From assembly GCF_001294335.1 (NCBI RefSeq), contig NZ_LGKG01000196.1, positions 248,001 through 312,000 on the forward strand: a stretch of DNA of 64,000 nt. Reading direction: 5' to 3'. Positions 36,401 to 47,036 of the stretch are shown in pieces; within the stretch, counting starts at the first letter, position 1, and each line of letters starts with the position of its first letter. Below the pieces are notes generated by a model that ran no database searches, had not been told where the DNA came from, and worked only from the letters and a program-made list of their open reading frames with translations. Position numbers and translations under genes: made by a program. The stretch comes from Streptomyces chattanoogensis (GTDB lineage Bacteria; Actinomycetota; Actinomycetes; Streptomycetales; Streptomycetaceae).

Positions 36401-36893
36401 GGGTGGCGCGGCGGCGCGTGCGGACGGGCTTGGCCTCCTCGGCCGGTTCCTCGACGGGCTCCTCCGCGGCGGCCACGGCGGCGGGAGCGGCTGCCTCCTC
36501 GGCCTCGCCGGCCTGCGGGGCCCCGGCCGGGGCGGTGGCCTTGCGGGTCGCACGGCGACGCGCACGGACCGGCTTGGCCTCGTCCTCCTGGACGGCGGCG
36601 GGCGCCACCTCGGCAGCAACCGGCTCAGCCGCCTCAACGGCCACCGGCGCCACCTCGGCCGCGTCCCCGGTGGTCACCGCAGAGGCGACGTCCTCGTCGG
36701 CGACGGGCTGAGCCGCCGGGACGTCGGTGCTCACCACCGCTTCGGCGGCCTTCGCGGCCGCCGGCGGACCGGCGGGCCGGGACGCCGCACGGCGCCTGCG
36801 GCGCGGCGGCAGGGTGTCTCCGGGCGAATTGTTGTCGTCGAATCCACGGTCCGGGGACTGGGTGGATCCGGTGGGCTCAATTGGTTCGAGCAT
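33417..36893 (-). CDS. rne: RNase E/G family endoribonuclease
   Basis: The 1158-residue enzyme has an unusual layout for the family: a 480-residue disordered N-terminus of Ala/Glu/Pro and Arg blocks (RRRRRRR), the catalytic core (S1 domain with LGKVQNVLPSMEAAFVDIGK, then VSLPGRYLVYVPEG, IDVNTGKFTGQGG and DFIDM), the zinc-link cysteines CVHC near residue 876, and a C-terminal tail ending in a long AAKKTTAKKA-type repeat. It starts mRNA decay and tRNA and rRNA processing. The arginine- and lysine-rich arms probably bind RNA and partners. The ATG at 36893 has GGGAG ten bases upstream. Confidence 0.95.
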   Translation of the reverse strand: MLEPIEPTGSTQSPDRGFDDNNSPGDTLPPRRRRRAASRPAGPPAAAKAAEAVVSTDVPAAQPVADEDVASAVTTGDAAEVAPVAVEAAEPVAAEVAPAAVQEDEAKPVRARRRATRKATAPAGAPQAGEAEEAAAPAAVAAAEEPVEEPAEEAKPVRTRRRATRKVTAAEGAPQAAEEAAPVAEPAEPKRRARRRGDRIAEPAAEAPRAEEAAAPRAEEEAAPEAPVRGRRRAQRPPTAVFQAPVFTEPMFQTPETAAAAHAAARQEEAAAEPEEQPAGPRRRRRRGAPVEPQAAAPVEEQAVEEPEEAAEPEEAEEQAAHGEEEAGERPSRRRRRGGRRRRRGEAAEGAEEQLGEEAEAEAAAETEEPGAEEPEEAEEQPVGGSSSSRRRRRRRRRAGETAEAGEPGADEPERTVVKIREPRKKEEAAPSDEVQSIKGSTRLEAKKQRRREGREQGRRRVPIITEAEFLARREAVERVMVVRQSGERTQIGVLEDNVLVEHFVNKEQATSYVGNVYLGKVQNVLPSMEAAFVDIGKGRNAVLYAGEVNFEALGMSNGPRRIESALKSGQSVLVQVTKDPIGHKGARLTSQVSLPGRYLVYVPEGSMTGISRKLPDTERARLKQILKKIVPEDAGVIVRTAAEGASEDELARDVQRLQAQWEEIQKKAKAASTSSPSLLYGEPDMTVRVVRDIFNEDFSKVIVSGDDAWETIHGYVSHVAPDLVDRLQKWTSDVDVFATYRIDEQLMKALDRKVWLPSGGSLVIDKTEAMVVIDVNTGKFTGQGGNLEETVTRNNLEAAEEIVRQLRLRDLGGIVVIDFIDMVLESNRDLVLRRMLECLGRDRTKHQVAEVTSLGLVQMTRKRVGQGLLESFSESCVHCNGRGVIVHMDQPTTVGGGGKRKKKGKAAPAEPVEPHVHEVEAAEPTPDGGAPELEPAAVTEAELQPAVAGADEWFSSPAEAEAAAGRGRGRRRVSRKVSAPAGAPKAAEEAAAIVLPAEPVAEPVAEPEPVAAPAAEAPVAEPAPPRARRRVTRKVSAPVGSPESAEVAAATVVVTAPVTEPVEAVAEPVTEPEAEPEAAPAAKKTAKKATAKKAAAKKTAAKKTTAKKAAAKKTTTAKKATAKKTTVKKAATKKAAAKKTAAAEQTSAASVSASAED

Positions 36894-37111
36894 GCGGGCG
36901 GTTCTCCCGTCACGCTCCCGGGCGCCGCGCCTGATTCCGGCCGCGGACCGCGTGATGAGCGCGGTGCCGCTGTCCGGGGCGCGGGCGCCGCACGGGAGCT
37001 GTCGTCTCGCTCGCCGGGCCCGTAGGGCGGGACCGGCGAAAGTCTCCTGGTCAGTGCGTCTGCCGGACCGGGGTGGCTCCCTGGCTGATCGGCGACGCGT
37101 CGACGGCGGTC

Positions 37112-37912
37112 CTACGCAGTACCGTCCCCGGCTGTCGGGGAGATCCCGCTCGCCGCCTTCGCAGCGCGTGGCCCGGCGGCCGTGGATGGGGCGGCCGTGG
37201 CAGCGTCGCGGTCGGGCGCCAGCGGGTCGGTCACCGCGCCGGACTCCGCATCGAGCGGCCCCTGCGCCAGCCTGGTCACCGCAGCGGGGACCGGCGGCGC
37301 CAGGTCGGCCGCAGCTCGGAGGCCGGACAGGACGTCGTCGGGTCGCACGGCAGGTGTCAGATGCCGAACAACCAGCCGCAGTATCGCACAGGCTTTGCCG
37401 TCGGGCCTATCGCCCTCACACTCGGCAGCCTCGAGGCTCAGCACCGCCGCGCGGGCGTCGAAGCTGCGCATCCCGTTCTTGGTACGGCGCTCGACCTGCA
37501 CCTCGTCCGCGGCGAGGAACGTCTCGACGGCCGCCTGCGCCTCCTCGGCCGCGACCTCGTCGAGCCGGATCTCCCACAGGGAGGCCTCGAGCCGGTCGGC
37601 GAGACCACTGGTGTGCGCCTCGACGGCGTCGATCACATCCAGCCCCGCCGGCAGCGACTCGTCGAGGAGCTCGCGGAGCCGGTCCGGCTCGCGGCGCTCG
37701 GTGAGCGCGATCTCCAGATACTCGGCCTCACTGCCCGTACCCGTCGGGGCGGCGTTGGCGTACGACACCTTGGGGTGCGGGGTGAAGCCCGCCGAATAGG
37801 CCATGGGGACCTCGGCGCGGCGCAGCGCCCGCTCGAAAGCGCGCTGGAAGTCGCGGTGGCTGGTGAACCGGAGGCGGCCGCGCTTGGTGTAGCGCAGTCG
37901 GATGCGCTGCAC
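37112..37912 (-). CDS. TIGR03936-type (DUF2344) radical-SAM-associated protein
   Basis: The 266-residue protein has the DUF2344 features RIRLRYTKRGRLRFTSHRDF, RRAEVPMAYSAGFTPHPKVS and EYLEIALTERREP. In many bacteria this domain is fused to, or encoded next to, a radical-SAM protein of the TIGR03960 type; here the partner lies at 39170-41095, two genes upstream. The last 70 residues are a low-complexity Ala/Pro tail. The function of the pair is not established. GTG at 37912 is used as start. It lies upstream of rne on the same strand. Confidence 0.85.
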   Translation of the reverse strand: MQRIRLRYTKRGRLRFTSHRDFQRAFERALRRAEVPMAYSAGFTPHPKVSYANAAPTGTGSEAEYLEIALTERREPDRLRELLDESLPAGLDVIDAVEAHTSGLADRLEASLWEIRLDEVAAEEAQAAVETFLAADEVQVERRTKNGMRSFDARAAVLSLEAAECEGDRPDGKACAILRLVVRHLTPAVRPDDVLSGLRAAADLAPPVPAAVTRLAQGPLDAESGAVTDPLAPDRDAATAAPSTAAGPRAAKAASGISPTAGDGTA

Positions 37913-37960
37913 CGCCGGTGCGGGCGGCGGGCCTTCGGGCTGTCGCTTGCCCAGTGTCGC

Positions 37961-39079
37961 TCAGTCCTTCGTGAGTGCGGTCGTACTGCTACCTAGAGTA
38001 CGTGCCTCGGGAGCGCCCGGTTCCCGCCGGGGCGGCTCGGCCGCTTCCCGCACCGCTCCCCGGGGCGTGCCGAACAGGGCGCGGCGGATCTCCTGACGGG
38101 TCCCCCGCACGCTCGCCCGGGCCGCGCTCAGCGCCTCCCGAGTGGCCCGGCCCATGCCGCCGAGCGCCTTGCGGACCGGACGCCAGATGCCGTCCCGGAC
38201 GGCGTGCCCGAGCGGGGTGAGCAGGGTCCGGTAGACCCAGCGGGCCGGTTCGAGGAAGAGCCCGCGCAGTACCGCCCCCAGGAACCGGCCGACCGCCCGC
38301 GAGAGGAATCCGGCGACCCGCCAGCAGTGCCCGAACGCCTCCCCGACCTCACGGACGACGACGGTCACCACGGTGGCCAGCACCCGTCCGGCCGGCTGCA
38401 GCACATGCCGCCACAGCGCGACGGCCGGGACGATGACGATCCATCGGGCCAGCGCCCCGACGACCGCCCCGACGACCGTCGCGATTCCGCGGGCCAGCCA
38501 GGCGAGGCCCCGGCCGACGGGCGCCAGCACATACCCGTACAGCCACTGGGCGGGGACGACGACCAGATGGCGCACCAGCCAGGCCAGCACCGCCCCGGCG
38601 CCCCGCAGCAGCCAGGCAACGCCCCGGCCGACCGGCGCCAGCACATACCGCCACAGCGCCACCCACGGCCACACGAACAGCGCCTTGCCCAGCCACAGCA
38701 GAACGACTCCGACACCCCACAGCAACCGGGCAATCCCCCGGCCGACGGGCGCCAGCACATACGCATACAGCCACTGAGCAGGCACAACGACCAGATAGCG
38801 GACAAGCCACACCACCGGTGCGACGACAAGGGTCCGCCAGACCCAGCCGACGGGGAGCACGACGAGGTGCCGCCACAGCCAGGCACCTCCGCGGCCCACG
38901 GGGCGCAGCACCGTACGGTCCACGGCCCTGGCCGCGGCCACCAGCACATCCCACACCATCCGCACCGGCACCACGAGCACCAGCACCACGATCCGTATCG
39001 GCAGCCGGACCGCCGTGGTCAGACAGCCCTCGCCGGGCTCGTACGCGACCGGTTCCCGGCCGTTGCCGTCGGGCGCCAT
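37961..39079 (-). CDS. Membrane protein built of about 38-residue repeats
   Basis: The 372-residue protein contains five copies of VL(A/R/Q)P(V/A)GRG at about residues 57, 108, 146, 184 and 226, separated by hydrophobic stretches (LVVVPAQWLY, WLVRHLVVV) of 20-30 residues. Each unit could be an amphipathic or short membrane helix, and the basic C-terminus (RRALFGTPRG) is cytoplasmic if the usual positive-inside rule holds. I know no named family or function. The ATG at 39079 has GGAGG immediately upstream. It lies between the two halves of a radical-SAM pair. Confidence 0.75.
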   Translation of the reverse strand: MAPDGNGREPVAYEPGEGCLTTAVRLPIRIVVLVLVVPVRMVWDVLVAAARAVDRTVLRPVGRGGAWLWRHLVVLPVGWVWRTLVVAPVVWLVRYLVVVPAQWLYAYVLAPVGRGIARLLWGVGVVLLWLGKALFVWPWVALWRYVLAPVGRGVAWLLRGAGAVLAWLVRHLVVVPAQWLYGYVLAPVGRGLAWLARGIATVVGAVVGALARWIVIVPAVALWRHVLQPAGRVLATVVTVVVREVGEAFGHCWRVAGFLSRAVGRFLGAVLRGLFLEPARWVYRTLLTPLGHAVRDGIWRPVRKALGGMGRATREALSAARASVRGTRQEIRRALFGTPRGAVREAAEPPRREPGAPEARTLGSSTTALTKD

Positions 39080-39169
39080 CCGCCCTCCCCCTTCCCCGCT
39101 CCCGCGGGTACGCCTCGGCCCGGCCACCGCGCGGTGCGGTGCCGGGCCGAAGTCGCCTGTGCGGACTGC

Positions 39170-41095
<1,926 letters not shown>

Positions 41096-41174
41096 CTCGA
41101 CGAACTTTCGTGAGCTGGGCAAGGCGATTCTCAAGCGTAACCCGGACGGAGCCACCCCCCGTACGGCAAGCGTT

Positions 41175-42779
41175 CTACCAGTCGGCAGGCGGGTTCGCCT
41201 TCGCCCACACCCCCGGCAGCTCCCGCTCCCGCCGGTCCGCCAGGGCCTCCTCGCGGCCGTAGAGGAGGCCGAAGGTGAAAGCGCCCTCGCCGGCCCGCTG
41301 TGCCTGGGTGGCGAGCTCGCGCAGGGCGGCGCGGGCGACCACGCTGTCCTGGTGGTCGCCGAGCACCTGCTGCACCCGCTTCGTTCGCTTGGTGAACTTT
41401 TTCGCGGGCTTGCCGAGCACCGGGCGGGCCGCCTCCGCCGCGTAGCGCACCCGCTTGGCCGCCTTGCGGGCGCTGTGCAGCGCCTCGTCCCTGGCGGCCC
41501 CCGCCGGCGCCGCCAGGGCCGCCTCGATGCGGTCGGCCAGCCGGGCGTGGTCCTTGAGGACGGCCTTCACCAGCACGTCCGACGCGGGCAGCGCGGCGGC
41601 CCTGCGCAGCGGCGGATCGGCCAGCAGCACTTCCAGGGCGCGCAGCAGCTCCAGATAGCGCTCGCCGTCCAGCGTGGCGAGCACCTCCGCACGCGAGCCC
41701 GCGCGGCGCCGCTCCGACCAGATGCGCAGCCGGGCGGACACCGGGCCGAGCCGCAGCGTCCGGGGCAGCTCCGCCAGCGCGGCCCGCAGCCGCGCGGTGA
41801 GCACCTCGCGGTCGCGGTCGATCCCCAACTCCGCTGCCAGCCACTGGAGTTCGAGGCCGATGGGCCGGGTCACCGCCCGGTCGAGGACCTTGGTGTACGA
41901 GCGGAACGCGCTGCGCAGGCGGCGGGTGGCGACCCGCATCTGGTGCACGGAGTCGGGCAGGTCGCGGCGTACGGCCGGGTCCAGCTCGGTGATCGTGTGG
42001 ACCTGCTCGCGGAGGTAGCGCAGGACGATGTCCCCGGCGGTGGGCCGGGCCTTGCTCTTGCCCTTGCCCTTGCTCTTGCTGTTGCTCTTGCTCTTGCTCT
42101 TGGCCTTGCTCTTGCTCTTGCTCTTGGCCTTGCTCTTGGCCTTGCTCTGCTTGCCGGACGGCTTGGCGGGCTCGCCCTCCCCGGCCGTCTCGGCCAGCGC
42201 CCGCTCCAGTTTCGACGCCGCCCGCGCGGGCCGTACCCCCGCCGCGGCCAGCACCTCGCCGACCTCGTCCAGGAGCCCCGGGTCGCCCCCCTCCCCCGCC
42301 AGCTCGACCTCGATCTCGCGCCAGCGCACCTCCGCGCCCCCGTCGGCGCGAGCCGCCCGCACCGCATCGAGGGCGACCTCGGCGAGCGTCGCGCCGTCGG
42401 CGTCCCGGAGCAGCCGGACCGTACGCCGCGTCCGCAGCCGGACGACGGGCACCAGCTCCCGGCCGAGCGTGCGCGAGCGGACGAGCGCCGTCAGCTCCGG
42501 GGGCAGCGCATCGGAGAGCGGCAGCCGCACCTCGTCCCGGATCCCGAGCGCGACCGGCAGTTTCAGATGCCAGCCCGCGTCCTGTCCGCCGGTGCGCCGG
42601 CGCAGCGTGACACCGGCCGCGGCCAGCCGCTGCCCGGCGGTGTCGTAGTAGGTGGCGTCCAGCTCCGCCACGCCCTGCTCCACGACTGCCGCGACCCGGT
42701 CGACCGCGGTCAGGTCGGGCAGCTCCGTCCCGTCGGTGGCCTCGTACTTCCGCTCGATCTCCCGCACGGTGTCCGCCAT
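41175..42779 (-). CDS. CYTH-CHAD domain protein
   Basis: The 534-residue protein has a CYTH domain (EIERKYEA is the metal-binding ExExK signature) and a CHAD helical domain (HQMRVATRRLRSAFRSYTKV and HSARKAAKRVRYAAEA), joined by a Ser/Lys-rich linker of about 40 residues. CYTH enzymes act on triphosphates and CHAD domains bind polyphosphate through basic surfaces, so a polyphosphate-linked role is inferred. The linker is encoded by a simple CTTGCTCTT-type repeat (plus strand). The start at 42779 is the usual MADTVREIERKYE. Confidence 0.9.
   Translation of the reverse strand: MADTVREIERKYEATDGTELPDLTAVDRVAAVVEQGVAELDATYYDTAGQRLAAAGVTLRRRTGGQDAGWHLKLPVALGIRDEVRLPLSDALPPELTALVRSRTLGRELVPVVRLRTRRTVRLLRDADGATLAEVALDAVRAARADGGAEVRWREIEVELAGEGGDPGLLDEVGEVLAAAGVRPARAASKLERALAETAGEGEPAKPSGKQSKAKSKAKSKSKSKAKSKSKSNSKSKGKGKSKARPTAGDIVLRYLREQVHTITELDPAVRRDLPDSVHQMRVATRRLRSAFRSYTKVLDRAVTRPIGLELQWLAAELGIDRDREVLTARLRAALAELPRTLRLGPVSARLRIWSERRRAGSRAEVLATLDGERYLELLRALEVLLADPPLRRAAALPASDVLVKAVLKDHARLADRIEAALAAPAGAARDEALHSARKAAKRVRYAAEAARPVLGKPAKKFTKRTKRVQQVLGDHQDSVVARAALRELATQAQRAGEGAFTFGLLYGREEALADRRERELPGVWAKANPPADW
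42041..42155. repeat. Simple repeat encoding a Ser/Lys linker
   Basis: Repeats of CTTGCTCTT and close variants on the plus strand encode alternating SK and AK residues in the CYTH-CHAD gene. Length variation between strains is likely. Confidence 0.75.
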
Positions 42780-42884
42780 GAATCGAATCTAGTCACCCGG
42801 CTCACGGGCGACCACCCGTCCGGCGCGCCCTTGGGTGCACGAGGGGGCCGGGACAGGCGCGCCGGCCCCCTCGGCGCTGCGCGG

Positions 42885-43529
42885 TCAGGCGTCCAGTGCC
42901 TTCAGGATCGTCATGAGGTCCTCCGGAGGCTCGATCGCCATCGTCCGGTTTTCCTCGTCGATCACGGTCAGCGAGGTCAGGGCGCCGTCGCGCCACCAGT
43001 ACAGCCGCGGGGAGACCGAATAGTCGGGCTCGTCCTCGTAGGCGCCGAGGCCGAATTCCGCGAGGGCGTTGGCGGCCGTGACCGCATGGTGGTCGGTGAT
43101 CGGGTGGAAGGCGAAGTGCTGCCGGCCGGGGACGGTGACCAGCACACCTTCCGGCGGCGGCGGCTGTCCGTGGGTGGTCCACATCACCTCGTCGAGCACC
43201 AGCACCAGGCTCGCCACGAACAGGGACTCGCCGCCGACGGTGTGGATGACCGTGCCGTCGTCGAGCTCGGCCGTGTCGTACTCGAACGGTTCCTGCGCCA
43301 TGTTGGCCCGTCCGGCCGCTCGCAGGGCGTCCAGGCCGAACCGGGCCACGTCCCGGTCGGTGACCAGGGTGATGGCGTCGGGCAGATCGTAGGCGAGGGC
43401 CTCGACCAGGCCGTCTGCCACGGGCCGCACGTACTGATAGACGTCGAGTGCCTCCGGCGGCAGATAGTCATCGGCTATCAGCCGGAGACGGACGTGTTCT
43501 AACGGGTTGTCAGGAGTGAGAGAAGACAT
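42885..43529 (-). CDS. Protein of unknown function, 214 residues
   Basis: A soluble alpha/beta protein with HVRLRLIADDYLPPEALDVY near the start and TAANALAEFGLGAYEDEPDY and VSPRLYWWRDGAL towards the end. It resembles no enzyme that I can name; the overall texture is of an actinobacterial DUF1444-like protein, which is a weak comparison. It sits between the CHAD gene and rodA. The ATG at 43529 is used. Confidence 0.65.
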   Translation of the reverse strand: MSSLTPDNPLEHVRLRLIADDYLPPEALDVYQYVRPVADGLVEALAYDLPDAITLVTDRDVARFGLDALRAAGRANMAQEPFEYDTAELDDGTVIHTVGGESLFVASLVLVLDEVMWTTHGQPPPPEGVLVTVPGRQHFAFHPITDHHAVTAANALAEFGLGAYEDEPDYSVSPRLYWWRDGALTSLTVIDEENRTMAIEPPEDLMTILKALDA

Positions 43530-43607
43530 GGCTGGAGAGTAGACCGGCCCGCTGACAATGCCGTCCCTTGGCCGATGGCGGGCGACGGCCCTCGCACTCC
43601 CGCCCCC

Positions 43608-44795
43608 TCAGCGCGAGGCCGACACCGGCCGCTGGACCCGGATCGACTGCAGCAGCCCTATGGCGATCCACACGGCGAACATCGACGTACCGCCGTAGGA
43701 GACAAAGGGCAGCGGCAGACCGGTGACGGGCATGATGCCCAGCGTCATGCCGATGTTCTCGAAGGCCTGGAAGGAGAACCAGGCGATGATGCCGGCGGCG
43801 ACGATGGTGCCGTAGAGCTCGGAGGTCTCCCGGGCGATCCGGCAGGCGCGCCACAGGACGACGCCCAGCAGGAAGATGATCATGCCTGCGCCCAGGAAGC
43901 CGAGTTCCTCGCCGGCGACGGTGAAGATGAAGTCCGTCTGCTGTTCGGGGACGAACTGGCCGGTGGTCTGGCTGCCGTGGAAGAGGCCGGAGCCGGTCAG
44001 TCCGCCGCCGCCGATGGCGATACGGGCCTGGTTGGTGTTGTAGCCGACGCCGGCCGGGTCGAGGCTCGGGTTGGCGAAGGCCGCGAAGCGGGCGATCTGG
44101 TAGTCGTCGAGCAGGCCGAGCTGCCAGATGGCGAGGCAGCCGACGACGCCGGTGCCCAGCAGGCCGAGGATCCAGCGGTTGGAGGCGCCGGAGGAGAGCA
44201 GGACGCCGAGGATGATGGCGCCCAGGACCATCACCGAGCCGAGGTCCGGCATCAGCAGGATGATCGCGACGGGGATCGCCGCGAGGCCCAGGCCCTGGAC
44301 GACGGTGCGGTGGTCGGGGTGCGGGCGGTCGCCGGCGTCGACCCGGGCGGCGAGGATCATCGCCATGCCGAGCGTGATGGTGATCTTCGCGAACTCGGCG
44401 GGCTGGAGCGAGAAGCCGCCGGGGATCGCCAGCCAGGAGCGCGAGCCGTTGATGGTGGCGCCCAGCGGGGTCAGCACCAGCAGCGCGAGGATCACCGACA
44501 GGCCGTACAGCACCGGGATCGCACCGCGCAGGGTGCGGTGGCCGAGCCAGATGGTGGCGGTGGCCAGGCCCAGGCCGATGCCGAGGTTGAGCAGGTGGTG
44601 CAGGAAGAAGTAGTACTCGTCGCCGTGGTTGAGCTCGGTGCGGTTACGGGTGGCCGAGAAGACCAGCATCGCGCCCATCAGGGACATCACCAGCGCGGCC
44701 AGCAGCAGTATCCAGTCGAGCCGGCGGACGACCGAGTCGCGCGCGGTGAGCTTGCCCCAGAGGCCGGTTTCGGGGGTGTAGCGGGGCATGTTCAC
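43608..44795 (-). CDS. rodA: RodA-type peptidoglycan polymerase (SEDS family)
   Basis: The 395-residue membrane protein has the SEDS signatures GSRSWLAIPGGFSLQPAEFAK and EDLGF-like GEELGFLGAGMIIF, GIMPVTGLPLPFVSYGG. SEDS proteins polymerise lipid II together with a class B penicillin-binding protein, here the preceding mrdA product. In S. coelicolor the corresponding gene takes part in spore-wall synthesis with MreBCD. The GTG at 44795 shares one base with the mrdA stop; ATG at 44789 is an alternative. Tight coupling implies co-production. Confidence 0.95.
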   Translation of the reverse strand: MNMPRYTPETGLWGKLTARDSVVRRLDWILLLAALVMSLMGAMLVFSATRNRTELNHGDEYYFFLHHLLNLGIGLGLATATIWLGHRTLRGAIPVLYGLSVILALLVLTPLGATINGSRSWLAIPGGFSLQPAEFAKITITLGMAMILAARVDAGDRPHPDHRTVVQGLGLAAIPVAIILLMPDLGSVMVLGAIILGVLLSSGASNRWILGLLGTGVVGCLAIWQLGLLDDYQIARFAAFANPSLDPAGVGYNTNQARIAIGGGGLTGSGLFHGSQTTGQFVPEQQTDFIFTVAGEELGFLGAGMIIFLLGVVLWRACRIARETSELYGTIVAAGIIAWFSFQAFENIGMTLGIMPVTGLPLPFVSYGGTSMFAVWIAIGLLQSIRVQRPVSASR

Positions 44796-46936
44796 TAGGG
44801 GCTCTCCGATGCGGAAGGCTTCGGCTTCGGCGGGACGTACGGCTTGATGACCCCGGCCTGGATCGTGCCGTCGTCCTCGATCTTGGGCAGCTTGGACTCC
44901 GGCTTCGGCAGCAGCGCGGCCTTGTTGTCGATGTCGCCCTTCTCGTTGACGCCGTAGATCGCGTTGTAGATCTTGCGTACGGCGGGGCCCGAGGCGCCGG
45001 AGCCCGTACCACCCTGGGAGATCGTCATCACGATCGTGTAGTCCTTGGTGTACGTGGCGAACCAGGACGTCGTCTGCTTGCCGTAGACCTCGGCCGTACC
45101 GGTCTTGGCGTGCATCGGGATCTTGTCCTGCGGCCAGCCGCCGAACCGCCAGGCGGCGGTACCGCGGGTGGCCACACCGGCGAGCGCCTTGTCGATCTGC
45201 TGGAGCGTCCTGGGGCTGTCGGGCAGCTTGCCGTGCGCCGCGGGCGCGATCCTGCGGATGTGCTTGCCGTCGGGGCTGACGACGGCCTTGCCGACGGTGG
45301 GGTTGTACATGGTGCCGCCGTTGGAGAGGGCGCCGTAGATGACGGCCATCTGGATCGGGGTGACGAGGGTGTCGCCCTGGCCGATGGAGTAGTTGACGGA
45401 GTCACCGGCGCGCATCTTCATGCCGGACTCGCAGTTCTCCTTGGCGATCTTGGAGACATAGTCGTCGGCGTGCTTGCCCTGCGCGCACCAGGCGTCCTTG
45501 TTGGCCTTCCAGTAGTCCTTCTTCCACTGGCGGTCCGGGATCCGGCCCCTGACCTCGTTGGGGAGGTCGATGCCGGTCTCCTTGCCGAGGCCGAACTGGT
45601 GGGCCGTCTTGTAGAACCAGTCCGCGGTGTCCGCCTTGGGCTTGTTGCCGCCGTCCTTCTGCCACTGCTGGTAGGCCAGGCCGTAGAAGACGGTGTCGCA
45701 GGAGACCTCCAGCGCGCGGCCCAGGCTGATCGGGCCGAAATTCTCCGACTCGAAGTTCTTGAAGGTCTGGCCGCCGATGTTCATGGAGCTGGTGCAGGGG
45801 TAGTGCCCGTCGAACGGGTAGCCGGCGTTGACCGCGGCCGTGGTCGAGATGACCTTGAAGATGGAGCCGGGGGCGGCCTGGCCCTGGATGGCGCGGTTCA
45901 GCAGCGGGTAGTTGGACTTCTTGCCCGTCAGGTGGGCGTAGTCCTTGCCGGAGATGCCGCCGACCCAGGCGTTGGGGTCGTAGGCGGGGCTGGAGGCCAT
46001 CGCGACCACCCGGCCGGTCTTGGCCTCCATGACGACCGCGGCGCCGGAGTCCGCCTTGTAGTGGGTTCCGGTGTTCTTGTCGACCTCGTTGCGGGCGTCC
46101 TTCATCGCCTGGTCGAGCTCTTTTTCGGTGACGGCCTGGACGCGGGCGTCGATGCTGGTGACGACGTTGGCGCCGGGCACCTGCGGATCGCTCTTGGCCT
46201 TGCCGATGACCCGGCCGAGGTTGTCGACCTCGTAGCGGGTGACGCCGGCCTTGCCGCGCAGATCGCTGTCGTACGTCCGCTCCAGCCCCGACCGGCCGAT
46301 CTGGTCGGAGCGCAGCAGCGGCGAACGGCTGTCCTTGGCCTTCTGGATCTCCTCGTCGGTGACGGGCGAGAGATAGCCGAGGACCTGGGCGGTGTTGGCG
46401 TTGCCGGGGGCGGCGTAGCGGCGTACGGCGGTGGGCTCGGCGCTGATGCCGGGGAAGTCCTCGCTGCGCTCGCGGATCTGGAGGGCCTGCTGGGTGGTGG
46501 CCTCGTCGGTGATCGGGATCGGCTGGTAGGGGGAGCCGTTCCAGCAGGGCTGCGGGGTCTTGGCGTCGCAGAGCCGGACCTTCTTGCGGATCTCCTGCTC
46601 GGACATCCCCAGCACCTCGGCGAGCCGGCCGAGGACGGCCTTGCCGTCGTCCTTCATCTTCAGCAGCTCGGTGCGGCTGGCGGAGACCACCAGCCGGGTC
46701 TGGTTGTCGGCCAGCGGCACGCCGCGGGCGTCCAGGATGGAGCCGCGGGTGGCGGGCTCGACGACCTGCTGGACGTGGTTGGACTTGGCCTCGTTGGCGT
46801 ATTCCTGGCCGTTGCGGATCTGCAGGTACCACAGCCGTCCGCCGAGGGTGAGCAGCAGCGAGAAGACCAGGATCTGGATGGCGATGAGACGGACCGTGAC
46901 CCGGTTGGTCCGGCCCGTCTCCGGGATGTTGCTCAT
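44795..46936 (-). CDS. mrdA: Penicillin-binding protein 2 (class B transpeptidase)
   Basis: The 713-residue protein has one N-terminal membrane helix, a pedestal domain and a transpeptidase domain with APGSIFKVI (Ser about 357), SCDTVF and HAKTGTAEV (about 608). It cross-links peptidoglycan for RodA. The C-terminus is Pro/Lys-rich. The ATG at 46936 begins at the natural start (MSNIPETGRTNRV); the longer frame crosses the mreD-mrdA gap. It lies in the order mreB-mreC-mreD-mrdA-rodA, the standard spore-wall cluster. Confidence 0.96.
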   Translation of the reverse strand: MSNIPETGRTNRVTVRLIAIQILVFSLLLTLGGRLWYLQIRNGQEYANEAKSNHVQQVVEPATRGSILDARGVPLADNQTRLVVSASRTELLKMKDDGKAVLGRLAEVLGMSEQEIRKKVRLCDAKTPQPCWNGSPYQPIPITDEATTQQALQIRERSEDFPGISAEPTAVRRYAAPGNANTAQVLGYLSPVTDEEIQKAKDSRSPLLRSDQIGRSGLERTYDSDLRGKAGVTRYEVDNLGRVIGKAKSDPQVPGANVVTSIDARVQAVTEKELDQAMKDARNEVDKNTGTHYKADSGAAVVMEAKTGRVVAMASSPAYDPNAWVGGISGKDYAHLTGKKSNYPLLNRAIQGQAAPGSIFKVISTTAAVNAGYPFDGHYPCTSSMNIGGQTFKNFESENFGPISLGRALEVSCDTVFYGLAYQQWQKDGGNKPKADTADWFYKTAHQFGLGKETGIDLPNEVRGRIPDRQWKKDYWKANKDAWCAQGKHADDYVSKIAKENCESGMKMRAGDSVNYSIGQGDTLVTPIQMAVIYGALSNGGTMYNPTVGKAVVSPDGKHIRRIAPAAHGKLPDSPRTLQQIDKALAGVATRGTAAWRFGGWPQDKIPMHAKTGTAEVYGKQTTSWFATYTKDYTIVMTISQGGTGSGASGPAVRKIYNAIYGVNEKGDIDNKAALLPKPESKLPKIEDDGTIQAGVIKPYVPPKPKPSASESP

Positions 46937-46956
46937 GGCGCGCAGCGCCTCCAGCG

Positions 46957-47034
46957 GTGGTGATCGGGCGACGGGCCGGCGGGGCGAGCGCGAAGCGCTC
47001 TCCGGCAGGGGTGGTGGTCGGGCGACGGGCGGGC
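46957..47034. repeat. 24-base direct repeat between mrdA and mreD
   Basis: Copies at 46957-46980 and 47011-47034 match at 22 of 24 positions, separated by the palindrome AGCGCGAAGCGCT. It lies in the 100-base gap that follows mreD. Confidence 0.65.
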
Positions 47035-47036
47035 GC

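Noticed and set aside
34140..37025. 961-residue plus-strand ORF opposite rne
   Set aside because: It is the antisense of RNase E low-complexity regions and has no family features.
42041..42155. Possible CRISPR-like or tandem array
   Set aside because: The repeats are short, without spacers, and code in frame for the Ser/Lys linker of the CYTH-CHAD protein.
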